Shown here: positions 28,677 to 38,425 of the stretch, piece after piece
How positions within the stretch are numbered: position 1 is the first letter of the stretch
Layout: each line of letters starts with the position of its first letter
Source: Desulfovibrio sp.
GTDB lineage: Bacteria > Desulfobacterota > Desulfovibrionia > Desulfovibrionales > Desulfovibrionaceae
DNA: 64,000 bases
Assembly (NCBI GenBank): GCA_031287575.1
Contig: JAITSV010000011.1
Location: 47,205-111,204, forward strand
Reading direction: 5' to 3'
Translations under genes and position numbers: made by a program
Notes under the pieces: generated by a model
What the model was told of the DNA's origin: nothing
Seen by the model: the letters and a program-made list of their open reading frames with translations, nothing else
Databases searched by the model: none

Positions 28677-29542
28677 TGCACCTCTTTCGTCTTTCCCACG
28701 ACCGATCCCTGGCGCACGGCATCGCCGTGCGCTGTTGCGTCCTGCTCCTGCTCGCCGTGGCCGCGCTGGCCCAGGGTTGCGCCCCGCGCGTGGCCCCCGG
28801 CGTGCCCGCCCCCGCGGAACAGGCCGACGCCGCCTGGCATGCCTACCGCAGTTGGGCGCAGACCAACGACGCGGATGCCGGTCCCTTCCGGGTCAACGCC
28901 AGCCTGCGCTACAAGACCGGCGAGCACGACGGCAACCGCGTGGTGGCCCTGCTGTGGTCCAACGGCGGCGTGCCGCTGCGTCTGGACATCATGGCGGGCA
29001 TCGGGGCCACCGTGGCCCGCATCCGCGAGGACGACACCACCTTTCTCGCCTATGCCCCCAACGAAAACCGCGCCTACTACCATAGCGGCGACCTGAACCA
29101 GGGCGGGCGCGCCCTGCTTTCGTTCGGCGTGCCGGTGCCCTTTTCCGTGCCGGACCTGGCCAACCTGCTGAATGGCCGGTTCGCCAAGGTGTTCGACGAT
29201 ACCCGCACGGACGCGCGGCTTGTGGCCGACGGGGGAATCGCCTACACTCTGCCGCGCGGCAGGGTTCGCGGAATGCTTGAACTTTCTCCCGAAGGACTGC
29301 CCCGCCACTGGACGGATACGGCCCCCGGCGAGAAGCAGGCCGGATGGGACATGCGCATCGACTATGACGAGGCCGTGCCCCCCCTGCCCCGCAAGATCAC
29401 CATCACCCACGCCAAGGGGTATTCGGCCATCCTGCTGGTGAAGGAACGCGAACGGCCGGAAGCCTTCACCGGCGAGCAACTGGGGCTTGAACTGCCCGAA
29501 GGCACCGAGGTGTTGCCGCTGCGCGAAGGCGCGCGGCGCTAG
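28676..29542 (+). CDS. LolB-like outer-membrane lipoprotein
   Basis: The 288-aa product has a short signal sequence ending in LAVAALAQGC (lipid-attachment Cys) and a beta-rich body resembling LolB/DUF4292 proteins, with ASLRYKTGEHDGNRVVALLW early and WDMRIDYDEAVPPLPRKI late. LolB receives lipoproteins at the outer membrane. In gamma-proteobacteria lolB precedes ispE and prs, and those genes lie 6-8 kb downstream here, which mildly supports the call. Sequence similarity visible by eye is limited, so the function is inferred. Confidence 0.65.
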   Translation: MHLFRLSHDRSLAHGIAVRCCVLLLLAVAALAQGCAPRVAPGVPAPAEQADAAWHAYRSWAQTNDADAGPFRVNASLRYKTGEHDGNRVVALLWSNGGVPLRLDIMAGIGATVARIREDDTTFLAYAPNENRAYYHSGDLNQGGRALLSFGVPVPFSVPDLANLLNGRFAKVFDDTRTDARLVADGGIAYTLPRGRVRGMLELSPEGLPRHWTDTAPGEKQAGWDMRIDYDEAVPPLPRKITITHAKGYSAILLVKERERPEAFTGEQLGLELPEGTEVLPLREGARR

Positions 29543-29558
29543 GAGGCCATCCCTTGCC

Positions 29559-29665
29559 AGACCAGTCCGGACCAGTCCGGACCACGGACGGCCCGCACGC
29601 ATCACCAACTGTGCCGACCGACCCGACTGATCCGACTGATCCGGCTATCTGACTGATCCGGCACG
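29559..29665. repeat. Degenerate short tandem repeats
   Basis: Unit ACCAGTCCGG occurs 2.5 times at 29561-29584, followed at about 29620-29665 by several GACTGATCCGG units. Non-coding, between the LolB-like gene and a small hypothetical gene. Confidence 0.7.
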
Positions 29666-29778
29666 CTGACGGCCACGAGGGCTGACCGGCCTGACCATCC
29701 GGCTGGCCCGACTATTTCAACCGGCCCGACTATTCCAACGGGCATGCCACGCAGCACCATAACGCGACGGAGACGTTC

Positions 29779-30165
29779 ATGACCGCGCCCGATCCCCAGA
29801 CCTCCTTCTCTCTTTCGGCCGTGCTGTCCAACCTCAAGGTGGGGCTGTGCGTGCTGCGCGGCGAACTGGGCCGCGTGGCTTCCGGCGTGCTGCGCTGCAT
29901 GGAGGCGCGCCAGTTGCGCCGCCGCATGGACGAGGAGCACGCCGCCCTGGGCCGCCGCGTGGCGGAACTGCTGGAAGCGGGCAACCTTGATGCCCAAGGC
30001 GCCCGTAGCCTGGCGGACGACGCCCGCCTCCGCGAGCTGGCCGGACGCGCCGCCTTCCTGCGCGACGAACTGGCCCGCCATGCAGCCGGAGCCGATGCGG
30101 ACCGCGAGCGACACCTGGCCCGCATGGCCCGGTGTTGCGGCTCCAATGGCCCGAGTGGAAACTGA
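29779..30165 (+). CDS. Small hypothetical protein, 128 aa
   Basis: No family recognised. The protein is mostly helical and charged (RQLRRRMDEEHAALGRRVAELLE), with a probable coiled coil through residues 40-110 and a CCGSNG tail. No signal peptide. GGAG lies eight bases before the ATG. Codon use is normal, so it is probably expressed, but no role can be given. Confidence 0.6.
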   Translation: MTAPDPQTSFSLSAVLSNLKVGLCVLRGELGRVASGVLRCMEARQLRRRMDEEHAALGRRVAELLEAGNLDAQGARSLADDARLRELAGRAAFLRDELARHAAGADADRERHLARMARCCGSNGPSGN

Positions 30166-30220
30166 TCCGACTGAACCTGCTTCGGCGGACATCCTCTTTT
30201 TTCCCGGCCACGCCCCCGTC

Positions 30221-30249
30221 TTGACAAGCGGCCCCCGGAACAGCACATT
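30221..30249 (+). promoter_or_regulatory. Candidate promoter of rpiB-cysS
   Basis: A perfect TTGACA (30221-30226) is followed after 17 bases by CACATT, 125 bases before rpiB. The -10 element is weak. Confidence 0.4.
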
Positions 30250-30373
30250 CCCTGCGCCGAGCGGACCCGCTCCACATCCGGGACGCACGGCCTGCATCCT
30301 TTCCACGGCGTACGCGGCGCCCGCCACGGGCGCACACCCCATATTTCCGTCAGCACGCAGCGAGGGAACCCCC

Positions 30374-30841
30374 ATGCCCGTATCCGTCATGTCCGCACCG
30401 GTCATCATCGGCTCCGACCACGCCGGTCTCGCCCTGAAGCAGGTCATCGTCGCCCACCTCAAGGCCACGGGCCGCCAGGTGGAAGACCTTGGCCCCCAGA
30501 CCGCCGAAAGCTGCGACTACCCGCTCTACGCCGCCAAGGTCACCGAGCGGGTGCTGGCCACCGGCGGCTTCGGCATCCTGGTCTGCGGCACGGGCATCGG
30601 CATGTCCATGGCCGCCAACCGCTTTCCGGGCATCCGCGCCGCGCTGTGCACCTGCGAATTCCACGCCCGCGCCACCCGTCAGCACAACGACGCCAACGTG
30701 CTGTGCCTTGGCGAACGGGTGACCGGCCCCGGAGTGGCCATGGGCCTCGTGGACCTGTTTCTGGACACCCCCTTCGAGGGTGGCCGCCACCAGCGCCGCA
30801 TCGATCAGTTCGACGGGCCTGCCTGTACCGGCAGCTGCTAG
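30374..30841 (+). CDS. rpiB: Ribose-5-phosphate isomerase B
   Basis: Interconverts ribose 5-phosphate and ribulose 5-phosphate. The 155-aa product has GSDHAGLALK, the active-site Cys in GILVCGTGIGMSMAANR near residue 72, and the substrate-binding FHARATRQHNDANVLCLGERV. Length matches the family. The start ATG at 30374 is the first good one; a second Met five residues in (MSAPVIIGSDHAG) is equally close to the conserved region. Reads toward cysS. Confidence 0.95.
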   Translation: MPVSVMSAPVIIGSDHAGLALKQVIVAHLKATGRQVEDLGPQTAESCDYPLYAAKVTERVLATGGFGILVCGTGIGMSMAANRFPGIRAALCTCEFHARATRQHNDANVLCLGERVTGPGVAMGLVDLFLDTPFEGGRHQRRIDQFDGPACTGSC

Positions 30842-30971
30842 GCAGGACATCGGCCTTGCAAGCCGAACGCCTGCGTCACGCTTCTTCATCAGCCTGTCCA
30901 CCGTGCCGGGCGCCATCCGGCTGCGGCCCTCGCACGCTGACGCACCACACCGCACTTCCACGGGAGCATCA

Positions 30972-32429
30972 ATGCAACTGTACAATACCCTGACCCGCAA
31001 GAAGGAACACTTCGAACCCGCCGTGCCCGGCAAGGTCAACATGTACGTCTGCGGCATCACCGCGTACGACCTGTGCCACATCGGCCACGCCCGCTCCGCC
31101 GTGGTGTTCGACGTGCTGGTGCGCTACCTGCGCCACACCGGGCTCGACGTCACCTTCGCGCGCAACTTCACCGACGTGGATGACAAGATCATCACCCGCG
31201 CCAACCAGGAAGGCCTTTCCAGTCAGGAGGTCGCGGAAAAGTACATCGCCACCTTCTACGAGGACATGGACCGCCTGAACGTGCTGCGGGCGGACCTGGA
31301 ACCCCGCGCCACCACCCACATCGAAGAAATGATCTCGCTGTGCGTGCGGCTCATCGAGCAGGGCAAGGCCTACGCCACTCCTTCGGGCGACGTGTACTTC
31401 CGCGTGCGCGCCTTTCCCGGTTACGGCAAGCTTTCCGGCCGCGACGTGGACGACCTGCGCTCCGGCGCCCGCGTGGCCCCCGGCGAGGAAAAGGAAGATC
31501 CGCTTGATTTCGCCCTGTGGAAGGCGGCCAAGCCCGGCGAACCCTTCTGGGAAAGTCCGTGGGGCCAGGGCCGCCCCGGCTGGCACATCGAGTGCTCCGC
31601 CATGAGCGAAAAGCACCTGCCCCTGCCCCTGGACATCCACGGCGGCGGGCAGGACCTGGTCTTTCCGCACCACGAGAACGAAATCGCCCAGACCGAGGCG
31701 GCCCTTGGCAAGGACTTCGTGCGCTACTGGGTGCACAACGGCTTCGTGCAGGTGAACGCCGAAAAGATGTCCAAGTCGCTCGGCAACTTCCGCACCATCC
31801 GAGACATCCTTGAAAACTACCTGCCGGAAACGCTGCGCTACTTCCTGCTGACCAAGCACTACCGCAGCCCCATCGACTTCACCTTCGAGTCCATGGACGA
31901 GGCCGAAAAGAACCTCAAGCGCATCTACGAGGCGCTGGGGCTGCTGCACGCAGAACTCGAGCGCGAAAAGTGGACCTCCGGCCCCCTGCCCAAGGACGTG
32001 ACCGAAGAATTCGAAGGGCTGCGCCAGGCCTTCACCGACGCCATGGAAGACGACATGAACACCGCTGCCGCCCTGGGCCACGTGTTCACCATGGTCCGCC
32101 TGGCCAACCGCATCCTGGACAACAAGGGCCAGCGCAAGACCGAGGGCGCCCGCGCCTTCTTCCGGGCCGTGCTGGACCAGGCCTCCATCTGGCATGCCGT
32201 GCTGGGCGTGTTTGGCCGCGAGCCCGCAGGATTTCTGGCGGAACTGCGCGCCTGCCGCGTGGCCCGCAAATCCATCGACCCGGCCAAGGTCGAAGAACTG
32301 TTGCAGGCCCGCATCAACGCCCGCGCCGACAAGGACTTCGCCCGCGCCGACGCCATCCGCGACGAGATCGCCGCCCTCGGCATAGAGGTGCGCGATACGC
32401 CTTCCGGCGCGGTGTGGGACGTGCTATAA
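30972..32429 (+). CDS. cysS: Cysteinyl-tRNA synthetase
   Basis: Class I synthetase charging tRNA-Cys. The 485-aa protein has the zinc ligand Cys in MYVCGITAYDLCHIGHAR, the HIGH motif within it, the zinc-site His residues in LDIHGGGQDLVFPHHENE, WVHNGF, and the KMSKSLGN loop near residue 270. The C-terminal helical domain ends GIEVRDTPSGAVW, typical of the family. ATG at 30972 follows a GGGAG ribosome site. Confidence 0.97.
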   Translation: MQLYNTLTRKKEHFEPAVPGKVNMYVCGITAYDLCHIGHARSAVVFDVLVRYLRHTGLDVTFARNFTDVDDKIITRANQEGLSSQEVAEKYIATFYEDMDRLNVLRADLEPRATTHIEEMISLCVRLIEQGKAYATPSGDVYFRVRAFPGYGKLSGRDVDDLRSGARVAPGEEKEDPLDFALWKAAKPGEPFWESPWGQGRPGWHIECSAMSEKHLPLPLDIHGGGQDLVFPHHENEIAQTEAALGKDFVRYWVHNGFVQVNAEKMSKSLGNFRTIRDILENYLPETLRYFLLTKHYRSPIDFTFESMDEAEKNLKRIYEALGLLHAELEREKWTSGPLPKDVTEEFEGLRQAFTDAMEDDMNTAAALGHVFTMVRLANRILDNKGQRKTEGARAFFRAVLDQASIWHAVLGVFGREPAGFLAELRACRVARKSIDPAKVEELLQARINARADKDFARADAIRDEIAALGIEVRDTPSGAVWDVL

Positions 32430-32436
32430 GCAGCCC

Positions 32437-33906
32437 ATGACTCCCTGCATGCCCCCCCGCTTCCGCCATGCTTCCGCGCCCCGTACCGGCTGGCTTCGCG
32501 CCCGCCTGCGGGGCGCGCTTGCCCTGTGCCTGTGCGCGCTCATGCTGCTGGGCCAGGCCCTGCCCGCCTTCGCCCCGTCCGCCGGGGCCTTCCTGGGCGA
32601 CTTCACCGTCAAGGACGAGGTGGAACTGGGCAAGAAGTTCAACGTGCTCATCAAGGCCCGCCTGCCGCTGGTGGAAGACCCGGAGGTGAAGGAATACGTG
32701 CGGTCCCTCGTCGAACGGCTGAAGGCGGTGGTGCCGCCGCAGCCCTTCGACTTCGAGACCAACGTGCTGCTGCACAACGCGGTCAACGCCTTCGCCAGCC
32801 CCGGCGGGTACATCTTCGTGCACACCGGCCTGCTGATGGCCATGGAGCACGAAAGCGAGGTGGCGGGCGTGCTGGCACACGAAATGGGCCACGTCACCCA
32901 GCGCCACATCGCCAGCCGCATCGAAAAGTCGCAGCGCATCACCCTGCTCAGCCTGGCTGGCGCGCTGGCCGGGGCCTTCATGGGGGGCGGCAGCAGCAAG
33001 GGCGCGGCCATGGCCGGGTCGCTGGCGGCCGGGCAGACGGCCATGCTCAATTACAGCCGCATCGACGAAGCGGATGCCGACCAGGTGGGCATGCAGTACC
33101 TGGTGGCCGCCGGGTTCCGGCCCGACGGCATGGCCGGGGCCTTCGAAAAGCTGCGCAGACAGAGTTGGATGACCGGCACCGACGTGCCCACCTATCTCAG
33201 TACCCACCCCAACCTTACCGAACGCATCAGCGAAGTGCGCTTGCGCGTGGAGCAGCAGCCCGCCAGCGTGCGCAACCGGCAGGACGACGACGAGCGCTTC
33301 CACCGGGTGCAACTGCTGGTACGCGCCCGTTACGCGGACGCCACCATCGCCCTGCGCACCTTCGAGCAGGCCAAGCCCACCGACTGCATGTCGCAACTGG
33401 GGCTGGCCATCCTGTATTCGCGCCTGAACCGGGTGGGCGAGGCCACGGCGGCCTTCGACCGGGCGCTGGCCTGCAACCCCAAGGACCAGCTTGTCTGGCG
33501 CGAGGCCGGGCGGTTCCACTACACCAAGGGCGACCGCAACCGTGCCGCGCAGATGCTGCAACGCGCCGTGCTGATGAATTCACGCGACTACATGGCCCTG
33601 TTCTTCTATGCGCGGCTGCTGTTCGATGCCGGGCAACGCAACGAGGCCTACACCTACTACAAGGAAGTGCTGCGCCACCTGCCCGAGGATTCCGAGGTGC
33701 ACGACTACTACGGGCGTGCCCTGGGCATGGACGGGCAGGTCTTCAAGGGCTACCTGCACCTTGCCTACAGCGCGCTGTATTCCAACGAGAAGGAAAAGGT
33801 GGAACAGTTGCGCGACAAGGCGCGGGCGGTCATCCGCACGCCGGAGGACCAGACGGAACTGGAACGCTTCGACGCGAAATATCAGGAGCGCAAGGCGGTC
33901 TGGTAG
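32437..33906 (+). CDS. Periplasmic M48 metalloprotease with TPR domain (BepA-like)
   Basis: The 489-aa product has a long signal peptide (hydrophobic core [17 protein letters not shown], cleavage after AFA), then an M48 peptidase domain with the zinc motif HEMGH near residue 150 and the downstream Glu in [12 protein letters not shown], and a C-terminal TPR region from about residue 290. E. coli BepA has this layout and degrades or chaperones outer-membrane beta-barrel proteins such as LptD. It begins 7 bases after cysS with a poor ribosome site, so coupling is possible. Confidence 0.9.
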   Translation: MTPCMPPRFRHASAPRTGWLRARLRGALALCLCALMLLGQALPAFAPSAGAFLGDFTVKDEVELGKKFNVLIKARLPLVEDPEVKEYVRSLVERLKAVVPPQPFDFETNVLLHNAVNAFASPGGYIFVHTGLLMAMEHESEVAGVLAHEMGHVTQRHIASRIEKSQRITLLSLAGALAGAFMGGGSSKGAAMAGSLAAGQTAMLNYSRIDEADADQVGMQYLVAAGFRPDGMAGAFEKLRRQSWMTGTDVPTYLSTHPNLTERISEVRLRVEQQPASVRNRQDDDERFHRVQLLVRARYADATIALRTFEQAKPTDCMSQLGLAILYSRLNRVGEATAAFDRALACNPKDQLVWREAGRFHYTKGDRNRAAQMLQRAVLMNSRDYMALFFYARLLFDAGQRNEAYTYYKEVLRHLPEDSEVHDYYGRALGMDGQVFKGYLHLAYSALYSNEKEKVEQLRDKARAVIRTPEDQTELERFDAKYQERKAVW

Positions 33907-34025
33907 AGGTACCCGGCTTCGGCGGTGTGGTGTGCGCCATACCGAGGAACGTGCGTGGGGCTGCGCGCCCCGACAGCACACGGCCCCACCGAATGTTCCA
34001 CCCAACGTTTTTCAGGACGGCCCTT

Positions 34026-34679
34026 GTGGACGAACTGTCCCTGATCATCCCCGCCCCCTCCGGCCACGGCCTGCTCGTGGTGTCCACCGGCGACCTGGCC
34101 GCCACGGCAACCGACGCGGTGGTCAACGCCGCCAACGCCGAACTGCGCGGGGGCGGCGGCGTGGATGGCGCCCTGCACCGCGCCGCCGGGCCGGAGCTGC
34201 TGCCCGCCGGGCGGACCATCGTGGCCCGGCGCGGCCCGCTGGCCGCCGGAGAGGCCGTCATCACCCCGGGGTTCAACCTGCCTGCCCGCCACGTGATCCA
34301 CGCCGTGGGTCCCATCTGGCACGGCGGAACGCACGGCGAGGCGCAGGCGCTTGCCGCCGCCCACGCCAACAGCCTGCGGCTGGCGGCGGAGCACGGACTG
34401 GCCCAGGTGGCCTTTCCGGCCATCAGTTGCGGCAGCTACGGCTATCCGCCGGAGCAGGCAGCGCCCATCGCCCTGGCCGAGGCCATACGCGGCCTGCGCG
34501 CCGGGCTTGTGCGCGAGGTACGCTTCGTCCTGCACGGACAGGCCATGCTGACGGTGTGGCACACGGCGCTCCAAGCGCTTGCCGGGCAGAGTGCCCGTGA
34601 TGCGGGCGACGCCCAGACCAGGCCCGACCAGTCCAGACTAGGCCCGACCAGCGCCCTGCCACCGCCTGACATCGCCTGA
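34026..34679 (+). CDS. Macro domain protein (O-acetyl-ADP-ribose deacetylase-like)
   Basis: A macro domain (residues about 10-185) binding ADP-ribose: [21 protein letters not shown] carries the Asp and the Asn-Ala-Ala-Asn signature (shown as [11 protein letters not shown]), then [32 protein letters not shown] and [12 protein letters not shown]. Such enzymes remove ADP-ribose from proteins or deacetylate O-acetyl-ADP-ribose. The last 35 residues are low complexity, from a degenerate CCCGACCAGTCC repeat. GTG at 34026 has AGGA eight bases upstream; an in-frame ATG at 33993 without a ribosome site is the alternative. Confidence 0.88.
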   Translation: MDELSLIIPAPSGHGLLVVSTGDLAATATDAVVNAANAELRGGGGVDGALHRAAGPELLPAGRTIVARRGPLAAGEAVITPGFNLPARHVIHAVGPIWHGGTHGEAQALAAAHANSLRLAAEHGLAQVAFPAISCGSYGYPPEQAAPIALAEAIRGLRAGLVREVRFVLHGQAMLTVWHTALQALAGQSARDAGDAQTRPDQSRLGPTSALPPPDIA

Positions 34680-34735
34680 CATCGCGCCCCCCAACCTTTG
34701 CGAAACCGGCGCGACGACGCCGAAGGGACAACCAT

Positions 34736-35293
34736 ATGGAATTGAAGGGTACCACCATCCTTGCCGTGCGCGGCGCGGCAGGCGTGGCCATGGCCGGTGA
34801 CGGGCAGGTGACCATGGGCCAGAGCGTGGTCATGAAGCACACCGCCCGCAAGGTACGCCGCCTGTACCGCGACCGGGTGCTGGCCGGGTTTGCCGGCGCC
34901 ACCGCCGACGCGTTCACCCTGTTCGAACGCTTCGAGGCCAAGCTGGAGGAATTCGGCGGCAACCTTACCCGCGCCGCCGTGGAACTGGCCAAGGACTGGC
35001 GCAAGGACAAGTACCTGCGCAGGCTGGAGGCCATGCTGCTGGTGGCCGACGCGGAAACCATCCTCATCCTGACCGGCACGGGCGACGTCATCGAACCGGA
35101 CGACGGCATTGCCGCCATCGGCAGCGGCGGCCCCTATGCCCTGTCCGCAGCCCGCGCCCTGGCCCGGCACACCGCGCTGGACGCGGAAACCGTGGTCCGC
35201 GAGGCCATGGCCATTGCCGGGGAACTGTGCGTGTTCACCAACGACCACCTGACCGTGGAAGCACTGCGCCGCGATGCAGGGGCCGAAGCGTGA
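34736..35293 (+). CDS. hslV: HslV (ClpQ) peptidase subunit
   Basis: Proteasome-like threonine protease of the HslUV complex. The 185-aa product contains GTTILAV near the N-terminus, [37 protein letters not shown] (key part [13 protein letters not shown]) and [15 protein letters not shown]. The catalytic Thr follows a short MELKG leader rather than Met directly, so removal of a five-residue propeptide would be needed. No hslU lies in the window. AAGGGA precedes the ATG. The stop overlaps the ispE start (GTGA). Confidence 0.95.
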   Translation: MELKGTTILAVRGAAGVAMAGDGQVTMGQSVVMKHTARKVRRLYRDRVLAGFAGATADAFTLFERFEAKLEEFGGNLTRAAVELAKDWRKDKYLRRLEAMLLVADAETILILTGTGDVIEPDDGIAAIGSGGPYALSAARALARHTALDAETVVREAMAIAGELCVFTNDHLTVEALRRDAGAEA

Positions 35294-36345
35294 GCCACCA
35301 CGGCACTTCCGCGCCGGACAGCGGCCCCGCCCGGCCAGTGACGCCGCACGACGATCAGGCGCTCTCTTCTCCCGCCGTCACCCTGCACGCGGGGTGCAAG
35401 GTCAACCTGTACCTGCGCATCACCGGCGTGCGGGCCGACGGCTACCACGAACTGGACACCCTGTTCCTGCCCCTGCCGGAACCGTGCGACCTGTTGCACG
35501 TGGCGCCCAGGCCGGAAACGGGCATCGCCTTCACCTGCACCGAACCGGACGTGGACCCCATCCGCAACACCGTGGTCACCGCGTACGAGCGCTTCGCGGC
35601 GACCACCGGCTTTCGTCCCGGCCTTGCGGTGCATCTGGAAAAACACATTCCGCACGGGGCGGGCCTTGGCGGCGGCAGCGCCGACGCCGCCGTGGTGCTG
35701 CGCCACCTTGCCGCGCTGTGCGCGCAACAGGCCCCCGGCGCGGCCCCCACGCCCGAAGCCCTGCGGGCCATGGCCGCCGGGGTTGGCGCCGACGTACCCT
35801 TCTTTCTGATGGATGGCCCGGCGCGGGCCAGCGGCATCGGCGAGGTGCTCACCCCGCTCGCGCCCGGCGAACTCGCCGGCCTGGGATTGGCGGGCATGCA
35901 TCTGGTGCTGGCCTGCCCGCCGATACGTGTCTCCACCCCCTGGGCCTACCGGGCCTGGGATGCCGCCAATATTCCCGCTTCCGGCAAAATGCCAGAATCC
36001 GGTCTTGATCCGGCACGGGACACTCCCGCCCTGACCGGCAACCAGACCATGACCGGACAACGCGCGAAATCATTGCGCCCTTGCTTGACATCGGAAAGTC
36101 TAGAAGATAGAAATCCACTCTCTCGCGGACCGTGGCTGACCAACAGCTTTGAACCGGTTGTTTTTCAGACACATGCAACCCTGCGCCGGACCAAGGAATT
36201 TCTTCTTCGACGCGGGGCCTGTGCCGCGCTGATGAGCGGGAGCGGCGCCAGCCTGTTCGCCCTGTTCAGAAAGCCCGGCACGGCGCGTGATGTGGCCGAA
36301 GCACTGCGCAACGACAACATCGCGGCCTTTTTGCACGCACTGTGA
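35290..36345 (+). CDS. ispE: 4-diphosphocytidyl-2-C-methyl-D-erythritol kinase
   Basis: GHMP kinase of the non-mevalonate isoprenoid pathway. The 351-aa protein has the catalytic Lys in [11 protein letters not shown], the ATP loop [15 protein letters not shown], the catalytic Asp in GVGADVPFF, and the C-terminal [17 protein letters not shown] at 35290 overlaps the hslV stop by four bases; the first 30 residues are not conserved. Residues about 227-280 form a poorly conserved insert ([13 protein letters not shown] ... [12 protein letters not shown]) that is AT-richer than its surroundings and holds a consensus promoter at 36085-36113. Confidence 0.94.
   Translation: MSHHGTSAPDSGPARPVTPHDDQALSSPAVTLHAGCKVNLYLRITGVRADGYHELDTLFLPLPEPCDLLHVAPRPETGIAFTCTEPDVDPIRNTVVTAYERFAATTGFRPGLAVHLEKHIPHGAGLGGGSADAAVVLRHLAALCAQQAPGAAPTPEALRAMAAGVGADVPFFLMDGPARASGIGEVLTPLAPGELAGLGLAGMHLVLACPPIRVSTPWAYRAWDAANIPASGKMPESGLDPARDTPALTGNQTMTGQRAKSLRPCLTSESLEDRNPLSRGPWLTNSFEPVVFQTHATLRRTKEFLLRRGACAALMSGSGASLFALFRKPGTARDVAEALRNDNIAAFLHAL
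36085..36113 (+). promoter_or_regulatory. Promoter inside ispE for tRNA-Gln and prs
   Basis: TTGACA (36085-36090), a 17-base spacer and TAGAAA (36108-36113) form one of the best sigma-70-type promoters seen in the window. It lies about 300 bases before the tRNA and within the variable insert of ispE. Confidence 0.55.
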
Positions 36346-36408
36346 GATGCGCGCCGCAAGGCGCACGCAGGCCAGCCCCCTGCGTCCCGAACGAAATTTC
36401 CCTCATGC

Positions 36409-36484
36409 TGGGGTGTCGCCAAGTTGGTAAGGCAACGGGTTTTGGTCCCGTCATCCGAGGGTTCGAGTCCTTCCGCCCCAGCCA
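36409..36484 (+). tRNA. tRNA-Gln (anticodon UUG)
   Basis: A 76-nt cloverleaf with acceptor stem TGGGGTG/CGCCCCA (one G-T pair), anticodon stem ACGGG/CCCGT around loop TTTTGGT, giving anticodon TTG at positions 34-36, T-arm GGTTCGAGTCC and encoded CCA. It lies between ispE and prs, the position seen in many proteobacteria. A run of seven T follows the CCA. Confidence 0.97.
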
Positions 36485-36534
36485 TTTTTTTCCGATGACG
36501 CTTGCCATCGCAACCACAAGCCGGAAGTCGAAAC

Positions 36535-37473
36535 ATGCACGGTGACCTAAAGATTCTTACCGGCACGTCGAACCCCGCCCTTGCCAAGGCCATCTGTGAC
36601 CACTTGGGGTGCCAGCTCACCCCGGCCCTGTGCGAGACGTTCAGCGACGGCGAGATTCGCATCGAAATCGGCGACAACGTGCGCGGCGACGACGTGTTCG
36701 TCGTTCAGGCCACCTGCTCGCCCGTGAATTACAATCTGATGCAGCTGTGCCTGATGCTGGATGCGCTGAAGCGCGCCAGCGCCGGCCGCGTCACCGCCGT
36801 GGTGCCCTACTACGGCTACGCCCGCCAGGACCGCAAGGTCAGCCCCCGCGCGCCCATCAGCGCCAAGCTGGTGGCCGACTTCCTGACCACCGCCGGTACC
36901 GACCGCGTGGTCACGGTGGACCTGCACGCGGGCCAGATTCAGGGCTTTTTCAACGTGCCGGTGGACAACCTGTACGCGCAGCCGGTCATTCTCGAATACC
37001 TGCGCCCGTACGCCGGTGACATCGTCATCGTCTCGCCCGACGCGGGCGGCGTGGAGCGCGCCCGTTCGTTCGCCAAGAAACTGAACGCGGGCCTCGCCAT
37101 CATCGACAAGCGCCGCGACCGTCCCAACCAGGCCTCCGCCATGCACGTCATTGGCGACGTCAGGGACAAGATCGCCATCGTGGTGGACGACATGATCGAC
37201 ACCGCGGGCACCATGTGCGCGGCGGGCGAGGTGCTGCTGAAGAACGGCGCCAAGGAAGTGATGGCCTGCGCCACGCACCCCGTGCTGTCCGGCCCGGCCA
37301 TCGAACGGCTGTGCAATTCCACCTTCTCGCAGGTCATCGTCACCGACACGGTGCCGCTGGGCGACAAGCTGGCCGCGTGCGGCAAGCTGAAGGTGCTTTC
37401 CGTGGCGGGCCTTCTTGCAAAGGCCATCCACAATATCCACACCGAATCCTCGGTGAGCGTGCTTTTCGTATAA
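36535..37473 (+). CDS. prs: Ribose-phosphate pyrophosphokinase
   Basis: Makes PRPP from ribose 5-phosphate and ATP. The 312-aa protein has [13 protein letters not shown], the class I metal-binding [14 protein letters not shown], the ribose-phosphate loop [12 protein letters not shown], and length typical of the family. The start [13 protein letters not shown] is chosen from conservation. Follows tRNA-Gln by 50 bases and precedes rplY by 62 bases in the common prs-rplY-pth order, which links PRPP and translation genes. Confidence 0.97.
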   Translation: MHGDLKILTGTSNPALAKAICDHLGCQLTPALCETFSDGEIRIEIGDNVRGDDVFVVQATCSPVNYNLMQLCLMLDALKRASAGRVTAVVPYYGYARQDRKVSPRAPISAKLVADFLTTAGTDRVVTVDLHAGQIQGFFNVPVDNLYAQPVILEYLRPYAGDIVIVSPDAGGVERARSFAKKLNAGLAIIDKRRDRPNQASAMHVIGDVRDKIAIVVDDMIDTAGTMCAAGEVLLKNGAKEVMACATHPVLSGPAIERLCNSTFSQVIVTDTVPLGDKLAACGKLKVLSVAGLLAKAIHNIHTESSVSVLFV

Positions 37474-37535
37474 GCAATTCACATTCCGACGCGGGGCGGG
37501 ACGCTTACGCGGGAATGAATTTAAGGAGAACTGCA

Positions 37536-38111
37536 ATGTCCGAATTGAAGACCCTGAGCGTGCGCAAGCGCGACGGCCTCGGCAAGGGCGCCAACCGCAA
37601 GCTGCGGGCCGAAACCCTGGTTCCCGGGGTGCTCTACAACGCCGAAGGCCTGAACGTGCCGATCGTGATGGACACGCTGCCCGTCGAGAAGATGTTCGAA
37701 GCCGTGGGCCGCACCACCGTCTTCAACATCGAACTGGACGACAACGGCACCAAGTCCACCCACCCGGTGCTGTTCTGGCAGATCCAGTACCACCCGGTGA
37801 AGAGCCGCTTCTCGCACATCGATTTTCGCGGCGTGGACCTGGACAAGCCCGTCAAGATCCGCGTGCCCCTCGAATTCACCGGCACCGCCAAGGGCGTGAA
37901 GGTGGGCGGCAAGCTGGAAGTGTACCGCGAAGCGCTGGACCTTTCCGCCAAGCCCCTGCTGATGCCCAGCAAGATCACCATCGATCTGACCGACCTCGAA
38001 ATCGGCAAGACCATCAGCGTGAACGACCTGCCCCTGGGCGAAGGCGTCTGCGCCGTTGCCGACCGCAACTTCGCCATCGTGGCCGTTGTCTCGCCCAAGG
38101 GCGAGGAATAG
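37536..38111 (+). CDS. rplY: 50S ribosomal protein bL25 (CTC form)
   Basis: Binds 5S rRNA. The 191-aa product is the long general-stress (CTC) form, with the L25 domain (RKRDGLGKGANRKLR, VPGVLYNAE) and a C-terminal beta domain (VKVGGKLEVYREALDL, ITIDLTDLEIGKTISV). AAGGAG lies seven bases before the ATG. It ends 112 bases before a strong hairpin terminator, so the ispE-prs-rplY transcript likely stops there. Confidence 0.97.
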   Translation: MSELKTLSVRKRDGLGKGANRKLRAETLVPGVLYNAEGLNVPIVMDTLPVEKMFEAVGRTTVFNIELDDNGTKSTHPVLFWQIQYHPVKSRFSHIDFRGVDLDKPVKIRVPLEFTGTAKGVKVGGKLEVYREALDLSAKPLLMPSKITIDLTDLEIGKTISVNDLPLGEGVCAVADRNFAIVAVVSPKGEE

Positions 38112-38425
38112 CGCCTGAGGCCGGGAACGCCGCCGCCGTCCGCCGCATCCTGATGCGGTGCATCCCCATGTGGATCTGACGACCTGACGCGCGACTTCCC
38201 AAGGTTCGGACCGCGGTTTCCCTCCGGCCCCGCGCACCTCGCGCGGGGCCGGTTTCCGCGTTTCCGGAACCCGGCCCCCCTGCCTCGCACCATCGGGCGG
38301 AGCCTGACCGCTGGCGCCGGCATGCGCCTTCGCCCCCCTTGTGCTGCCGTGGCCCCCGTGCCCTGGCGCGCCCCGCGTCCGCCGCCTTTTCCGCCCCCGC
38401 AGACCTCCAACCCCCCTTTCCGCGC
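38112..38425. other. Intergenic region between rplY and pth
   Basis: Contains the strong terminator hairpin at 38224-38252. Nothing else is recognised; the pth promoter must lie in the remaining 170 bases. Confidence 0.6.
38224..38256 (+). terminator. Rho-independent-type terminator after rplY
   Basis: A perfect 12-bp stem CCGGCCCCGCGC/GCGCGGGGCCGG with an ACCTC loop followed by TTT. Very stable although the T-run is short. Confidence 0.7.
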
